A stretch of 6,828 nt of DNA, taken from assembly GCA_016932295.1 (NCBI GenBank), contig JAFGDC010000019.1, positions 1 through 6,828 on the forward strand, written 5' to 3'. The translations under genes and the position numbers were made by a program. This DNA comes from a candidate division CSSED10-310 bacterium. Lineage in GTDB: Bacteria > CSSED10-310 > JAFGDC01. Shown here one piece after another: positions 6,511 to 6,828 of this stretch. Numbering within the stretch: the stretch's first letter is position 1; each line of letters begins with the position of its first letter. Under the pieces are notes generated by a model that was not told the origin of the DNA, searched no databases, and was given only the letters and a program-made list of their open reading frames with translations.

Positions 6511-6740
6511 GCGTGGCGCCTGCGAAGGGAGCGCGTGGCGCCAGCCGCGCCCTGGTTTGCGCGGCGGGACCCGCCGCCACACCTCCTCGGTTTGCGCGGG
6601 GATCTTCTTGCCGGCCTTTTAAGTGTCTACGCTTCTCATCGAAAAGTAGAGGATTCCAGGTACGACCCCGAATATCCATTCGTAAGTCCTTGAAAAACAA
6701 CGCTCCACGACGAACATTGCAAGATTCCGGGTACGACCCC
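6511..6740. repeat. Module C, copy 3 (230 bp), mosaic with an A-type tail
   Basis: The copy has the same length and the same 159 + 71 division as copy 2, with roughly 90 percent identity by eye. The inverted repeat GCGGCGGG-A-CCCGCCGC is at 6561-6577. The internal punctuation (6659-6669) is the perfect form, unlike copies 1 and 2. The last ~35 bp match the A-module tail CGACGAACATTGCAAGATTC rather than the CAGCGAAGATTACA tail of C copies 1 and 2. Confidence 0.85.
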
Positions 6741-6827
6741 ATTGGAAAGAGCGCCTCGTCTGGTTACCGTGGAAGATTGAAAGCCAACGCACCACGACGA
6801 TCATTACAAGATTCCGGGTACGACCCC
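6741..6827. repeat. Module A, last complete copy at the window edge
   Basis: An 87-bp A copy begins ATTGGAAAGAGCGCCTCGTC and ends in GGTACGACCCC at 6817-6827, with the GATCATTACA tail. One further base follows, so the array continues beyond the window. Confidence 0.9.
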
Positions 6828-6828
6828 A

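Larger units (their letters stand above)
5631..6828. repeat. Modular repeat array punctuated by GGTACGACCCC
   Basis: About 1.2 kb is built almost entirely from three module types, each ending on the + strand in GGTACGACCCC or a one- to three-base variant. The order is A(partial) 5631-5699, B 5700-5716, B 5717-5733, C 5734-5985, B 5986-6002, C 6003-6232, A 6233-6319, A 6320-6406, A 6407-6493, B 6494-6510, C 6511-6740, A 6741-6827, with base 6828 starting the next module. Where the punctuation is preceded by G it forms the small inverted repeat GGGT-ACG-ACCC. All non-B modules also share an upstream core of the form CAACGC, CGA and AGATTCC before the punctuation. No transposase, cas gene or unique spacers are present. 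The array leaves the window still running. Confidence 0.9.

Noticed and set aside
5581..6804. Many open frames of 60-167 codons on both strands inside the repeat array
   Set aside because: They follow the 87-bp period (29 codons), appear in several frames and on both strands at once, change frame at the 17-bp modules, show no protein-family character and lack ribosome sites. They are by-products of the repeats.
5631..6828. CRISPR array
   Set aside because: The constant element is only 11 bp, intervals are 17, 71, 87 and 159 bp, and the segments between are repeats of each other, not unique spacers. No cas gene is in the window.
5631..6828. Integron attC cassette array
   Set aside because: I see no GTTRRRY-type core sites with paired inverted arms and no cassette genes between the repeats.

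Overview
The window looks like a moderately GC-rich bacterial chromosome or contig, probably from an uncultivated or environmental lineage. The clues are a giant surface-type protein with Thr/Pro-rich linkers, a C-terminal membrane anchor with an Arg cluster, strong Shine-Dalgarno sites and a HicB-family gene. The sequence alone does not fix the phylum.

Region 1 (1-4659, + strand) is the 3' part of one very large gene that is already open at base 1. It encodes at least eight tandem copies of a domain of about 160 residues that I recognise as the F-box-associated (FBA) fold. In animals this is the glycan-binding half of FBXO2/FBXO6-type F-box proteins and of NCCRP-1. The copies are separated by Thr/Pro-rich linkers, and the protein ends in a short transmembrane helix followed by Arg-Arg-Arg. 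No F-box is visible. The natural reading is an anchored, extracellular, multivalent carbohydrate- or glycoprotein-binding protein. The domain family is well supported by the sequence; the ligand and the role are inference.

Region 2 (4660-5630) is mostly non-coding, with a decaying toxin-antitoxin locus on the minus strand. hicB (5099-5344), a HicB-like antitoxin, is still open. The hicA toxin gene directly downstream (5085 down to about 4902) is broken by an in-frame stop at codon 16 and by a frameshift, yet both halves remain readable as HicA.

Region 3 (about 5631-6828, running off the right edge) is a modular repeat array. It is built from an 87-bp module (A), a 17-bp module (B) and a 230-bp module (C, itself 159 + 71 bp). 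Every module ends in the same punctuation, GGTACGACCCC, on the + strand. The order is A(partial)-B-B-C-B-C-A-A-A-B-C-A. I see no credible gene inside it. Open frames there are a by-product of the 87-bp period being a multiple of three.

Together the window reads as an accessory, recombining region: a repeat-built surface gene, a dying TA module and a large non-coding repeat array.
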